Source of the DNA: AG1 sp035559775
GTDB taxonomy: Archaea > Thermoproteota > Thermoprotei_A > Sulfolobales > AG1
Reading direction: 5' to 3'
NCBI GenBank assembly: GCA_035559775.1
Contig: DATMAU010000043.1
Span: forward strand, 1-64,000
Length of the DNA: 64,000 nt
Both the position numbers and the translations under genes were made by a program. Below, piece after piece: positions 43,257 to 53,008 of this stretch. The notes under the pieces are model-generated. The model worked only from the letters and a program-made list of their open reading frames with translations. It was not told the origin of the DNA and searched no databases. Every line of letters starts with the position of its first letter. Within the stretch, counting starts at the first letter, position 1.

Positions 43257-44807
43257 CTACTGGGGCTCTATAGTTGAAGGCGGTTTGGATGTTATAGCAT
43301 AGGCGACCATGGTTACTTCAGGCAGCTCCCGGGTTATCCTCTTTGAGATCCTATCTAGAACCTCGTGAGGGATCCTGGCCCACTCGGCTGTCATGCCGTC
43401 CTCACTCTCAACAGCCCTTATTATAACTATATACCCCTCCCTCCTAGCGTCACCCTTAACACCGACCCAGCTGCTCTCTAGGAGCACTGGGAAGGCTTGC
43501 CAGAGGCCATCATAGATCCCTGCTATTTTTAACTCCTCCTCAACGATCTTAGTGGCCCTCCTCAGGATCCTCAGTTTCTCCTCGCTAACCTCACCAACGA
43601 TCCTAACAGCAAGCCCCGGCCCTGGGAATGGATGCCTCTTGATCATCTCCTCAGGGACTCCTAGAACCCTTGCTAGCTCCCTAACCTCATCTTTATAAAA
43701 GCTTCTCAGGGGTTCGATCACCTTTAAACCAAGATCCCTTGGGAGGCCTCCAACGTTATGGTGTGTCTTTATCCTGGCCGCGTGGGGGGAGGAGCCGCTC
43801 TCAATAACATCTGGATAAGTAGTCCCCTGTGCGAGCCACTTTATATCAGGATCTCTATGAACGATCTCCCTAAATATATCTGCAAAGAGTTTTCCAATTA
43901 TCCTCCTCTTCTCCTCAGGATTCCTCACACCCTTGAGGGCTTCCAAGAACCTCTTAGAAGCATCAATAAAGACCGGGTTGAGACCCAGTTTTCTAAGCCT
44001 ATCAAGAACCTCCTGAGCCTCTCCCTCCCTTAAGAGGCCGTGATCCACAAAGACGGCTACCAGCCTATCCCCCACAGCCCTTTTCACCAACAGGGCCGCT
44101 ACTGTCGAATCTATACCACCGCTCACGGCACAGAGAACCTTCTCGCCAGGGCCCACGCTTCTTGAGATCTCGTTCACGATCCTATCGACAGTGCCACTAG
44201 GCCTCCACCCCCTCCTAGTACCAGCTAGCCTTAGGAAGTTATCTAGAAGCAATCTCCCCTTCACAGTATGGCTAACCTCGGGGTGGAACTGAACACCATA
44301 GATTGGTTTCCCAGAAATCCTGTAGGAAGCTATATACCCAGTATCCTCTGACACGGCGAGGATCTCGGCATCATTAGGGGGTTTTTCAACATAGTCAGAG
44401 TGGCTCATCCACACCTCCTCAACCTCTCCAAAGCCCTCGAATATAGCGTCTCTCCTAACGACCCTGATACGAGCTCCTCCATATTCTCCAACACCCCTCG
44501 ATACTCTGCCTCCAAGCATACTAGCAAGAGCTTGGTGTCCATAACAGATCCCGAGTATCGGTATACCTGTATCGAGGATCCATTTGGGAGGCATAAGGGG
44601 CTCTTGTTCAAGAACACTTGCGGGGCTTCCCGAGAGAATAACTGCCCTAGGCGAGATTCTCTCGAAAACCTCTCTAGAGAGATCCCTGGCTGGGATTATC
44701 TCGCTATAGACACCGAGCTCTCTGATCCTCCTTGCTATTAGATGCGTATACTGTCCTCCGAAATCTACTATGAGGACTGAATCGTAATCCCTGTTCTCCT
44801 CAGCCAC
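43257..44807 (-). CDS. guaA: GMP synthase (glutamine-hydrolysing)
   Basis: A 516-residue XMP aminase. The glutaminase domain (residues ~10-195) has GICYGHQALASMLGG with the Cys near 85 and GVQFHPEVSHT with the His. The ATP pyrophosphatase domain has AVSGGIDSTVAALLVKRAVG (near 230). The dimerisation domain has RHPFPGPGLAVRIVGEV and ends RISKRITRELPEV...SKPPSTIEPQ. This is the single-chain form. Its start overlaps the guaB end by 8 bases, so the two steps from IMP to GMP are co-expressed. Confidence 0.96.
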   Translation of the reverse strand: MAEENRDYDSVLIVDFGGQYTHLIARRIRELGVYSEIIPARDLSREVFERISPRAVILSGSPASVLEQEPLMPPKWILDTGIPILGICYGHQALASMLGGRVSRGVGEYGGARIRVVRRDAIFEGFGEVEEVWMSHSDYVEKPPNDAEILAVSEDTGYIASYRISGKPIYGVQFHPEVSHTVKGRLLLDNFLRLAGTRRGWRPSGTVDRIVNEISRSVGPGEKVLCAVSGGIDSTVAALLVKRAVGDRLVAVFVDHGLLREGEAQEVLDRLRKLGLNPVFIDASKRFLEALKGVRNPEEKRRIIGKLFADIFREIVHRDPDIKWLAQGTTYPDVIESGSSPHAARIKTHHNVGGLPRDLGLKVIEPLRSFYKDEVRELARVLGVPEEMIKRHPFPGPGLAVRIVGEVSEEKLRILRRATKIVEEELKIAGIYDGLWQAFPVLLESSWVGVKGDARREGYIVIIRAVESEDGMTAEWARIPHEVLDRISKRITRELPEVTMVAYAITSKPPSTIEPQ

Positions 44808-46206
44808 CGCGATCCCCTAGGGTTTTCTTCTTACTAGCTTTGATGAACCTAGCCTTAGCCCAGAGATCCTCTATATTCCTGGCACCAGCATAGCCCATAG
44901 CTATCCTTATACCCTCAACAATCTCCCTAATGACAGATCTCGCAGAACCTTTGTAGGGTACCAGGCCTCCTACACCTTCTGGTATGTTTTTAACGATCTT
45001 AGCATACCTATCCATGGAGAATCTCCTCATCATAGATGTAATGCTAGCCATACCTCTGTACTGCTTATAAAGCTCTCCCCCCACCTCTATAAGCTCTGGT
45101 GGAGCCTCGTCGGTACCTGCGAAGATATAGCCAGCCATTGCTGTGCTAGCACCAGCCGCGATAACCTTAACTATATCCGAGGCGCTCCTAAGACCTCCGT
45201 CGGCTATCAATGGGATCCTGAGGCCCTGGGCTTCCAGGGCATCTCTCACGCTGGCAACGCTCCAGATTGTTGGCGCATAAGCCCCGGTAACATTGGGTGT
45301 TATGCATATAGATCCGCCCCCTACTCCAACCCTAAAGCCATCGATCCTCTCGACATGGGTTACAGCGTCTAGCGCGGCTTCAGCAGTCCCTATATTGCCT
45401 GCCACGAAGTCCGAGGATATCTCTTTAACAAGCTTCGAGCTGGCCCTCAGGATCTCACTGTTATGGTAGTGGGCAACATCAGATACTATTGCGTTGGCAA
45501 GCCTATCAAGCTTCTTAGCCCTCTCAATATCGACTGGATTTATGGCTGCTGCCGCTAGAAGTCTCCCCTCATCATCGAGTACAGGATCTATTGTCTCCAT
45601 AGCCCCGTGTATGCTTAGACTGCCAATATAGGTCTCCCCATTGGTTATAGCGATCACGTCAGCCTCACCCCTAGCTATGTATTTAACAGCCTCTCTGGCT
45701 AGGGGTATGTCGAAGGAGACGCCAGGGGTGATGTATCTATTGATCGGTGTTGATCCTTCTCTACAGGATTCCAAAAGATCACTGTACCTCACATACCCCT
45801 TCAAAGACCCTGCGGGATCTATTACGGGTATGTTCCTAACACCCCTTTTCCTCATAGCATCGATAGCCCTTCCACACGGCTCTCCTTCAAGGAGATAGAG
45901 ATCCTCTAGAGGTATTGGGGGGAAGCTCTTAACCCTCTCAAGATTCTTTATCTGCTCATCCACAGGCATATTTCTATGGATAACCCCTATACCGCCCATC
46001 AGTGCTATAGATACTGCTAGCCTCCACTCGCTAACAGTATCCATTGGCGAGGATACCAAAGGGATCTTTAGCCTTATATTTCTTGTGAAATACGTTGAAA
46101 CATCGATCTGGCTGGGCTCTAGATCTGCTCTTCCGGGTAGTAGGTAGAGCTCATCCAGATCTGGGGAATAGGTTGGGGAGAGGATTTTTTCAAGGAAGTG
46201 TGTCAA
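44800..46206 (-). CDS. guaB: IMP dehydrogenase
   Basis: A 468-residue enzyme oxidising IMP to XMP. It has YFTRNIRLKIPLVSSPMDTV, GGIGVIHRNMPVDEQ, two CBS domains at ~95-205, and a barrel with IPLIADGGLRSASDIVKVIAAGAS and YKQYRGMASITSMM. The catalytic loop GGGSICITPNVTGAYAP retains the Cys but differs from the common GSICTTR (Pro in place of Arg). The TTG start follows GAGGAG, and a TATA-like TTCTTATAAG lies about 40 bases upstream. It forms a two-gene operon with guaA. Confidence 0.94.
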   Translation of the reverse strand: MTHFLEKILSPTYSPDLDELYLLPGRADLEPSQIDVSTYFTRNIRLKIPLVSSPMDTVSEWRLAVSIALMGGIGVIHRNMPVDEQIKNLERVKSFPPIPLEDLYLLEGEPCGRAIDAMRKRGVRNIPVIDPAGSLKGYVRYSDLLESCREGSTPINRYITPGVSFDIPLAREAVKYIARGEADVIAITNGETYIGSLSIHGAMETIDPVLDDEGRLLAAAAINPVDIERAKKLDRLANAIVSDVAHYHNSEILRASSKLVKEISSDFVAGNIGTAEAALDAVTHVERIDGFRVGVGGGSICITPNVTGAYAPTIWSVASVRDALEAQGLRIPLIADGGLRSASDIVKVIAAGASTAMAGYIFAGTDEAPPELIEVGGELYKQYRGMASITSMMRRFSMDRYAKIVKNIPEGVGGLVPYKGSARSVIREIVEGIRIAMGYAGARNIEDLWAKARFIKASKKKTLGDRGG

Positions 46207-46495
46207 AAGCGCTCCTCAAGCATATATTTTTGAGGAGGCTTATAAGAAGAAACCTTAACATGGATAGGTTAAAAAGCCTAGGTTAGCTCTATCCAAGCTT
46301 AGTGTTAGTATTCGTTACACTCAGTCTTTCCTTCTCGCATCTCGGAAAGAGTTTTCGATGCGAGAGGGCTTGATTCCACATTTATTTCCTGTATTTTCAA
46401 TATCTATTCGAGCTTGTTTTCCACATATGTTTAGGTATAATATCGATTGATTAAAACTAAGTTTATTTATAAACCTTACGCTGTGAAAGATGGTT

Positions 46496-48094
46496 TTACA
46501 ATCCTACAATGGATCTTATCAAGCCTAGGAAGAGGGGTGAGGGTGACAGGGGTCTACTCCTATATTCAGGATGGGCTTGTGTTCCTACAAAGAACCTATA
46601 CCCTTTCATTTCCATGAAGTCTGGGAAGCCCTCGTCACTATAGCCACTCACTATAAAGCCAACGCTCTCAAGCTTATCCACATATTTAGGGTTAACTTCG
46701 TATCTATGCCTATGCCTCTCATAAACCTCGATAGATCCATATAGGCTGTGGACGAGAGTGCCTTTTACAAGCCTGCTCCTAGTAAGCCCGAGCCTCATAG
46801 TGCCTCCTAGCTTTGTTATTTTTTTCTGATCCTCTAGAAGATCTACTACTGGGTGGGGCGTCTGTGGATCTATCTCTGTCGAGCCAGCCTTCTCCAACCC
46901 AGCAAGGTTTCTTGCAACCTCTACGGCCATTAGCTGTAACCCGAAGCATATGCCGAGCGTGATCATATTGTTCTCTCTGAGTAGCCTGAGCATTTTAACC
47001 TTACCCTCAGCCCCTCTCCTACCAAAGCCGGGTAGCACTATATATCCTGCATCCTTGTCGAGCAGATCTTCAGGATTTATCTTACCATTCTCTATGTCTG
47101 TGGCCTCAACCCAGCTTATCTCTGGCTTAGCAATATATTCCGCAGAGGCGTGTTTAATAGCCTCTACTATGCTTATATAGCTATCCCTCACCTTTGTATA
47201 CTTACCAACCATATAGATCTTCACCCTCCTAGAGGCGTTATCAAGCTTATCAACAAAAGCCTCCCACGATGATAGATCAGGTTCTCTGTAGGGGAGACCC
47301 AGCCTCTCAGAGATCTTCCTCGTAAGCCCTTGGGAGTGGAGGATGAGCGGAACCCTATAGATGTTATCGACATCCGGGTCACTGAATATCATATCAGGCT
47401 GGACGTTCGTGAAGAGCGAGATCTTCCTCCTAGCCTCGTCGCTGAGAGGCTTCTCACCCCTCGCAATTATAATATCGGGCTGAACCCCTATTCTCCTCAG
47501 CTCCTGTACAGAGTGCTGGAGGGGTTTTGTTTTGATCTCGCCAACGCTCTTGAGATAAGGTACAAGGGCTACGTGGATGTAGAGCACGTTGTTAAAGCCC
47601 TCCTCGAGCCTTAGCTGCCTCATAGCCTCTATGAATGGGAGACCCTCTATGTCCCCTACAGTACCTCCTACCTCTATAACTGTTATATCAGCACCCTGGG
47701 ATTTAGAGACCTCCCTGATCCTAGCCTTGATCTCGTTGGTCACGTGCGGTATTACCTGGACACACTCCCCTAGGTAGTCGCCTCGCCTCTCCTTCTCAAT
47801 AACAGAGAGATAGATCTGCCCGGTGGTTATATTGTTAGCCCTAGAGAGAGGCTTGCCCAAGAACCTCTCATAATGCCCTATATCAAGATCCGTCTCTGCG
47901 CCATCGTCTGTGACGAAAACCTCGCCATGGGCATAGGGGTTCATGGTACCAGCGTCTATATTTATATAAGGATCTATCTTTATCGCTGTAACACTATAGC
48001 CTGATCTAGAGAGAAGGTTAGCTATAGATGCAGTAACAATACCCTTACCCAGGCTACTCAGCACACCGCCAGTAACTACTATGTACTTCGTCAA
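46496..48094 (-). CDS. pyrG: CTP synthase
   Basis: A 532-residue amidotransferase making CTP from UTP. The synthetase domain shows YIVVTGGVLSSLGKGIVTAS, KIDPYINIDAGTMNPYAHGE, DLDIGHYERFL and IEVGGTVGDIEGLPFIEA. The glutaminase domain has GICFGLQLMAVEVARN with the Cys and VGTQAHPEYRSRPL with the His. The TTG start sits directly after GGTGG. A TATA-like CTTTTATA (minus strand, about 48131-48138) lies roughly 40 bases upstream. Monocistronic, downstream of the ABC exporter operon on the same strand. Confidence 0.96.
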   Translation of the reverse strand: MTKYIVVTGGVLSSLGKGIVTASIANLLSRSGYSVTAIKIDPYINIDAGTMNPYAHGEVFVTDDGAETDLDIGHYERFLGKPLSRANNITTGQIYLSVIEKERRGDYLGECVQVIPHVTNEIKARIREVSKSQGADITVIEVGGTVGDIEGLPFIEAMRQLRLEEGFNNVLYIHVALVPYLKSVGEIKTKPLQHSVQELRRIGVQPDIIIARGEKPLSDEARRKISLFTNVQPDMIFSDPDVDNIYRVPLILHSQGLTRKISERLGLPYREPDLSSWEAFVDKLDNASRRVKIYMVGKYTKVRDSYISIVEAIKHASAEYIAKPEISWVEATDIENGKINPEDLLDKDAGYIVLPGFGRRGAEGKVKMLRLLRENNMITLGICFGLQLMAVEVARNLAGLEKAGSTEIDPQTPHPVVDLLEDQKKITKLGGTMRLGLTRSRLVKGTLVHSLYGSIEVYERHRHRYEVNPKYVDKLESVGFIVSGYSDEGFPDFMEMKGYRFFVGTQAHPEYRSRPLSPSPLFLGLIRSIVGL

Positions 48095-48276
48095 CCACCA
48101 AACACATTAAATAGATATCCTAGGGGGTATAAAAGAGTAACCCAAGCACAAACCCATCGATACAGTCGACAGGGTATTTCGGCATAGGCTAAAATGCTAA
48201 GAAGCGGATCTAGATATCCTGACCTTCATAGCTTAAGCGTAATAGAATAGAGCTATATATGCTGTGCTATGGCTAT

Positions 48277-49056
48277 CTATGCCATGAGGTTTCTTAGATA
48301 GAAGAAACCGCCTAGGATGAAGAACAATAGGCACCATATAAACATCTTAGCTATCAGTAGGAATGGATCTTCTATAGGCAGTGTGCCAAAGATCCAGCGG
48401 TATATGCTGGTAGCTATTGAGACAGGGTTGTTTGATATCATTATATACAGAATCTCTGGGAAGTATTTCCTTATCAGAGCATCTGGGTAGAATACGTTTG
48501 AGAAGAAGAATAGCACAAAATATGTGAAGCTCCTCATAGTAGCCTGGAGGTCGAAGCTCCTAACAGCTGTTGAGATCGTTATTGAGAGGCTCGACATGGA
48601 TATTGTGAGCATAACGGATGTTGCGATCATTATCAAGAGCTTCTCCACGCTCGGAATGCTCCAGTAGAGTATCAGAAGCAGTGCTATGAAAGGGATCTGG
48701 TATATAAGGCCTCTCAAGGCGCCCCCAAGGATCCTGCCAATTGATAGCTGAAACCTTGTGAGTGGGAGGCTTAGCAAGTATTGTGTATAGCCTCTCCTAA
48801 CCTCTACCCCCACTTCCCTCCCTATCGAGAATGCCGATGCGAAGGTTGCTATAGCTGTTATACCTGGTGCTATGAATAATAAGTAGTTATCTATATAGGC
48901 TCTATTAACTATCCCGTTAAAGATCAGAGCAAATATAAAGAGATCTGTTAGGTTCATCGTGATCAGTCCTGCGAGCCACCATTTATACTTCCAGAACCTA
49001 TCGAGATCCCTCATAACCACTATCTGTATACCTCTAACATATGATCTCATTTCCAC
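48277..49056 (-). CDS. ABC-2 type transporter permease, second subunit
   Basis: A 259-residue membrane protein with about six helices of the ABC-2 exporter permease type (LFIFALIFNGIVNRAYIDNY; FASAFSIGREVGVEVRRGYT; LLSLPLTRFQLSIGRILGGA; FFFSNVFYPDALIRKYFPE). The last block is the ABC-2 signature region. It overlaps the preceding permease gene by 10 bases and ends the ATPase-permease-permease operon. The substrate is unknown; such exporters move drugs, lipids or polysaccharides. Confidence 0.87.
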   Translation of the reverse strand: MEMRSYVRGIQIVVMRDLDRFWKYKWWLAGLITMNLTDLFIFALIFNGIVNRAYIDNYLLFIAPGITAIATFASAFSIGREVGVEVRRGYTQYLLSLPLTRFQLSIGRILGGALRGLIYQIPFIALLLILYWSIPSVEKLLIMIATSVMLTISMSSLSITISTAVRSFDLQATMRSFTYFVLFFFSNVFYPDALIRKYFPEILYIMISNNPVSIATSIYRWIFGTLPIEDPFLLIAKMFIWCLLFFILGGFFYLRNLMA

Positions 49057-49850
49057 CCGCCACCCTCAGCTCTCCTCTCTATGAAGAGCATGGCTAGGAT
49101 CGATAAGCCTACTGCGAGCCCTACTATGTAGGATATCATGCTCTCTGGAGGAGCGTGTATAAAGATCCTGAGGTCTTGGAAGAAGAAAAGGGCTCTCAGA
49201 AAATCAGCCATGTTTGAGAGCGGGTTATACATGGCAGCATAGAAATACGGTGGAAAGACCGATAGAAAGGGGAGTGGGTAGAAGATCGTGCTGAGCCTTA
49301 CAAGCAGGGCATCAACAACGCCGAATAGAATATCCGTCTTATCGCCCGATTTAAGACCAAAGACTATGTTTATGGCTAGACCCACAATACCTATTGAGAA
49401 GGCTAGTGCGGATAAAATGGCTATCGCTATTAAGACGGGGTTTGTGATCCTGAGCAGTAATAATATGAAGAGCATCATAGGCAATGTGTAGATGAACGAA
49501 GCAATACCACCACCTATTGTTCTCCCAATAGCAAGTACTCTCCTCCTGATCGGGAGTGATAATTGATACTCTATAATACCCTCCTCAAACTCCTCAGCGA
49601 TCTCGTATCCCCTGAACATGGAGATCGAGAATAAGAGTGCTGTATATGCACCAAAGAGATAGTACTCGTAATAACCTATGCTCGATGCCCCCAGAGATCT
49701 TATAGAGACTAGATAGGATATCAGGACAGCAAATACAGAGACCTGGACTATGAACCAGGCGAACCTCATTAGGAGGAATACCTTATACCTGGCAACCTTC
49801 CTAACATCCCATAGTATTACCAGGAGAAGGGTTCTTAGATCCTCTCTCAA
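49047..49850 (-). CDS. ABC-2 type transporter permease, first subunit
   Basis: A 267-residue six-helix permease paralogous to the next gene: ISYLVSIRSLGASSIGYYEY, YEIAEEFEEGIIEYQLSLPI, RRRVLAIGRTIGGGIASFIY and RLSTIFYPLPFLSVFPPYFY. It overlaps the ATPase gene by 4 bases and the second permease by 10. The two different permeases probably form a heterodimer with an ATPase dimer. Confidence 0.86.
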   Translation of the reverse strand: MREDLRTLLLVILWDVRKVARYKVFLLMRFAWFIVQVSVFAVLISYLVSIRSLGASSIGYYEYYLFGAYTALLFSISMFRGYEIAEEFEEGIIEYQLSLPIRRRVLAIGRTIGGGIASFIYTLPMMLFILLLLRITNPVLIAIAILSALAFSIGIVGLAINIVFGLKSGDKTDILFGVVDALLVRLSTIFYPLPFLSVFPPYFYAAMYNPLSNMADFLRALFFFQDLRIFIHAPPESMISYIVGLAVGLSILAMLFIERRAEGGGWK

Positions 49851-50812
49851 TTATTATCACCAGCAAGCTTTGCCCCTGTGTAGTAGAAGAACACATCGTC
49901 GAGAGTGGGCTCTTTGAGGCTTATCTGCCTAACCTTCAACCCTCCTTTCGAGAACATATCAACAACCCTTGCTATTTTCTCCTCACCCTTGTTAACATAG
50001 ATCCTTATCACAGCGTCTTTAAGATCTATCCTCACAGCTTCTATATCGTTCTTTATAGCCTCAACAAAACTCTCCCTCACAGGCCCATCTACTATGATCT
50101 CTATTATGTCTCCCCCAGGTATCCCGTCCTTAAGCTCCTCAGGCTTCCCAAGAGCCCTCAGCCTCCCCCTATACATGATCCCTATCCTGTCGCTCAGTCT
50201 CTCAGCCTCGGCCATCTCGTTGGTTGCAACAATTATTGTCGAACCACTTCTCCTGAGATCCTCTATCATGTTCCAGACCTGGTGCTTGGTGATAACATCA
50301 AGCTGTGCTGTAGGCTCGTCGAATATAGCTAGCCTCGGCTTCTGGATAAAGAGCTTAGCGAGCTCCACTTTTTTCTTATTACCACCACTCAGCTCTGAGA
50401 ACATCTTGTTCCTATACTCCCACACACCCAGATCCTCCATAACCTGTCTAACAACCTTCCTAGCATCGCTCATGCTATACCCAACGACCATGGCATGCCA
50501 TAACAGTATTTCGTAGGGCTTGTCAACCCAGAGAGCTTTGGGCTCCTGGAAGGCTATGCCGACGTATTTCCTGACCTCATCGCTATTCTTAACAACGCTC
50601 TTTCCATAGACATAGACATCACCTGAGGTTGGTTTATAGACCGTCGATATTATTAAGAGGGTCGTTGACTTACCAGACCCGTTCGGGCCTAGAAGACCGA
50701 AGATCTCACCATCGTAGATGCTCAGGTTAAGCTTATCAACAGCTATGGTGTTCCCGAACCTCTTGACGAGATCCACTATCTCTACAGCTGATCCCATCTC
50801 TCCAAAAACCAT
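49847..50812 (-). CDS. ABC-2 exporter ATP-binding protein
   Basis: A 321-residue ATPase (CcmA/DrrA type). Walker A GLLGPNGSGKSTTLL (near residue 38), Q-loop VGIAFQEPKALW, signature ELSGGNKKKVELAKLFIQ, Walker B RLAIFDEPTAQLD, H-loop IIVATNEMAEAERL. The signature GGNKKK, in place of GGQ, is common in archaeal drug-type exporters. The C-terminal 100 residues form a DrrA-like regulatory domain. The start could be Met 6 (MGSAVEIVDLV). First gene of the three-gene operon; the promoter would lie in the 140 bases shared with the divergent ECF ATPase. Confidence 0.92.
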   Translation of the reverse strand: MVFGEMGSAVEIVDLVKRFGNTIAVDKLNLSIYDGEIFGLLGPNGSGKSTTLLIISTVYKPTSGDVYVYGKSVVKNSDEVRKYVGIAFQEPKALWVDKPYEILLWHAMVVGYSMSDARKVVRQVMEDLGVWEYRNKMFSELSGGNKKKVELAKLFIQKPRLAIFDEPTAQLDVITKHQVWNMIEDLRRSGSTIIVATNEMAEAERLSDRIGIMYRGRLRALGKPEELKDGIPGGDIIEIIVDGPVRESFVEAIKNDIEAVRIDLKDAVIRIYVNKGEEKIARVVDMFSKGGLKVRQISLKEPTLDDVFFYYTGAKLAGDNN

Positions 50813-50956
50813 TATAATAAATTATAGAGGAAGTATATAAGGCAATACTCTGCCACGATGATTACAGATAAACACAGTAACGATCGTCTAGGTATAAAAT
50901 AGCTTAAAAGACCCTGAGAGAAGCTCTTTAGTCTGGTAAGGCTAGGTATAATCGGG

Positions 50957-51802
50957 TTGACAGGGCTGGGACACCGCCTGGGAGACACTGTCATAGAGGT
51001 TAACAACGTGTGGTATAGGTATAGCAGTGAGCAGGACTGGGTATTGAGGGGCGTTAGCCTCAAGATCTCGAAGGGAGAGGTGGTGGCTATAATAGGCGAG
51101 AGCGGTGCTGGCAAGACAACCCTTGCCAAGCATATGAACGGACTCTTAAAACCCCATAGAGGCCGTGTGAAGGTTCTGGGGATGGATACTAGAAAGACCC
51201 CCACATCGAAAATCGCTGCCCATGTTGGCTATGTCTTCCAAAGCCCCGACGCCCAGATCTTTAGCGGGACTATCTATGAGGAAATGATAGCCGGTCTTAA
51301 GAGACTTGGTTTGAAACGCGAGGAGATGGAGGAGAGGATCAGGAGGGCTCTCAAGCTCGTGGACCTAGATAAGCCCCTCAGCATATCGCCCCACATACTG
51401 AGCTTCGGTGAGAGGCATAGGCTAGCTATAGCCTCTATTCTAGCTATGGAGCCCGATGTCCTGATCCTTGATGAGCCTTTCGCGGGGATAGATTATAAGA
51501 GATCACTACAACTCCTGAGGGCGTTGAAGAGCCTGACAGAGGAGGGTAGATCTATAGTGCTCATAGGACACGATCTACAGTTAATAGGTGAGATAGCTAA
51601 CAGGGTGATCGTGATGAAAAGCGGGGAAGTAGTTAAAGAAGGCCCGGTAGAAAACATACTAGGAGATATAGAGTTCCTAAAAAACAACGGCTACATACCG
51701 TTACAAATAACAATCATAGGAGCCGAGATAGGAACAGGGAGATACGTGAGGGTTAGCGATGCGGTAAAAGATATAGAGAAAAGGATGAAGGAGGAGGGAT
51801 AA
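50957..51802 (+). CDS. ECF/CbiO-type ABC transporter ATPase
   Basis: A 281-residue ATPase of the energy-coupling-factor group: IEVNNVWYRYSSEQDWVLRG, Walker A IIGESGAGKTTLAKHMNG, Q-loop VGYVFQSPDAQIFSG (the FQ.PD.Q block is typical of EcfA/CbiO), signature LSFGERHRLAIASILAMEP, Walker B VLILDEPFAGID and H-loop VLIGHDLQLIGEIA. It ends with an ECF-like C-terminal tail. TTG start. The transmembrane EcfT and the substrate-binding S component are not adjacent, so the vitamin or metal imported is unknown. Confidence 0.86.
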   Translation: MTGLGHRLGDTVIEVNNVWYRYSSEQDWVLRGVSLKISKGEVVAIIGESGAGKTTLAKHMNGLLKPHRGRVKVLGMDTRKTPTSKIAAHVGYVFQSPDAQIFSGTIYEEMIAGLKRLGLKREEMEERIRRALKLVDLDKPLSISPHILSFGERHRLAIASILAMEPDVLILDEPFAGIDYKRSLQLLRALKSLTEEGRSIVLIGHDLQLIGEIANRVIVMKSGEVVKEGPVENILGDIEFLKNNGYIPLQITIIGAEIGTGRYVRVSDAVKDIEKRMKEEG

Positions 51803-52028
51803 AGGCTCTTCGAATATATTATACCGCTTATCCTAGCATTCCCTTATATCTATCGATTTTATCTTGCTATCCAGAGCTTCTTAGCCTGCGAGACTAGCGA
51901 GATAGAGAACTCCAGAGTATTGTTCTTATGCAGCTATTCGGAGCTTAGCTGCTATGAAGATCTATAGATCTATGTTTTTCCTTCGCCTCATTATTAGGAA
52001 TAAATGTCAGAGAAACTTATAAACCGGG

Positions 52029-52682
52029 CTATCTAGATGCAACCAGATCCCTGAGCCCCTTAAGCACAGGGATCTCTCTATATGCTCTGCTATCAAGTTT
52101 ATCCCAGTAGATGCCTTTCGGCTTTTCATAAGCCCTCTCGATCCTCAGGATCCTTGATGGTGTTACTATTATATCCACTGGGAGGTCGTGATCCTCCATA
52201 GGGATCTCTTGATCCAGGATCTGTATATCGTGCACCGTAGTTATAACAGGAGTGTTCTCATCAACAGCACCGAGCTCCCTCAATATACCGTACTCGAGAT
52301 CAGCATACCCTCCCCATGTGAAAGAGCCCCTTATGGTGGAGGCTTCACGAAGCCTATCCCTAGGGATCCTTTGGGGGTCTAGGAGTAGAAAGCCCTCTCT
52401 AAGCCTGGGGGTCGGCATAATAACGATCTTGCTCATAGAGAGGGCTAGGTATCTAGCATGGGTCTGGGGAGAGTCTGGGTTAACCTTGATCACAAGTGCT
52501 TTGAGGAACTCTGGGAGTCTTGATACCTTTTCACAGGCCTCTTCTGCTCCTATGAAGTTAGGTATCCTTCCCTCGATCGGTCTAGGGGGTCTTGAGACTC
52601 TCTTTTCATCCATGGCTCTCCATATTTTCCGCCGTATCTCGGCTTTGATCTCATCTACGCTTGGCATAGAGTCTCTCACCAT
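52029..52682 (-). CDS. 5-formyltetrahydrofolate cyclo-ligase family protein
   Basis: A 217-residue protein of the MTHFS-like family: VDEIKAEIRRKIWRAMDEKR, VIKVNPDSPQTHARYLALSM, IVIMPTPRLREGFLLLDPQR, GSFTWGGYADLEYGILRELG, and ITTVHDIQILDQEIPMEDHD, which matches the VHDxQV...PxxxHD pattern of archaeal members. These homologues may work on tetrahydromethanopterin or other pterins, or on thiamine-type cofactors, not on folate itself. Monocistronic and divergent from the small membrane protein and PGI/PMI genes. Confidence 0.85.
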   Translation of the reverse strand: MVRDSMPSVDEIKAEIRRKIWRAMDEKRVSRPPRPIEGRIPNFIGAEEACEKVSRLPEFLKALVIKVNPDSPQTHARYLALSMSKIVIMPTPRLREGFLLLDPQRIPRDRLREASTIRGSFTWGGYADLEYGILRELGAVDENTPVITTVHDIQILDQEIPMEDHDLPVDIIVTPSRILRIERAYEKPKGIYWDKLDSRAYREIPVLKGLRDLVASR

Positions 52683-52771
52683 GGTTTGAGCAGGATCTTC
52701 TCTGGATAACCTGTAATGGCTGGTGATTACGCAAATCTATACCCCTGTGGGATATTTTCTTAGGTGGCTCT

Positions 52772-53008
52772 ATGAGGGATAGTGTTAGGTGGCTCATATA
52801 TATCACTCTAGCAATAGTCATGGCCGGTTTTGCGATCATCTTTCTAATATACTCCCTAGGGTATATGGAGAGAGCTATGGTCGGATCATCATTACTATCG
52901 GCCCTTATAGGCTTCACACTCCTCTCAGGATCTCTATACGCACTCAAGATCTCAGCCTATATATATAGCCTCATGAAGTCCAAAGAGGGTGAGTCTCGTG
53001 AGGCGTAG
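52772..53008 (+). CDS. Small two-helix membrane protein, function unknown
   Basis: A 78-residue protein with two hydrophobic helices (about residues 7-27 and 38-62), a short loop with YMERAMVGSS and a charged C-terminus ending KEGESREA. Its tail overlaps the start of the PGI/PMI gene, whose ribosome binding site GGGTGA lies within it, so it is probably translated as part of the same message. No family is recognised. Confidence 0.6.
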   Translation: MRDSVRWLIYITLAIVMAGFAIIFLIYSLGYMERAMVGSSLLSALIGFTLLSGSLYALKISAYIYSLMKSKEGESREA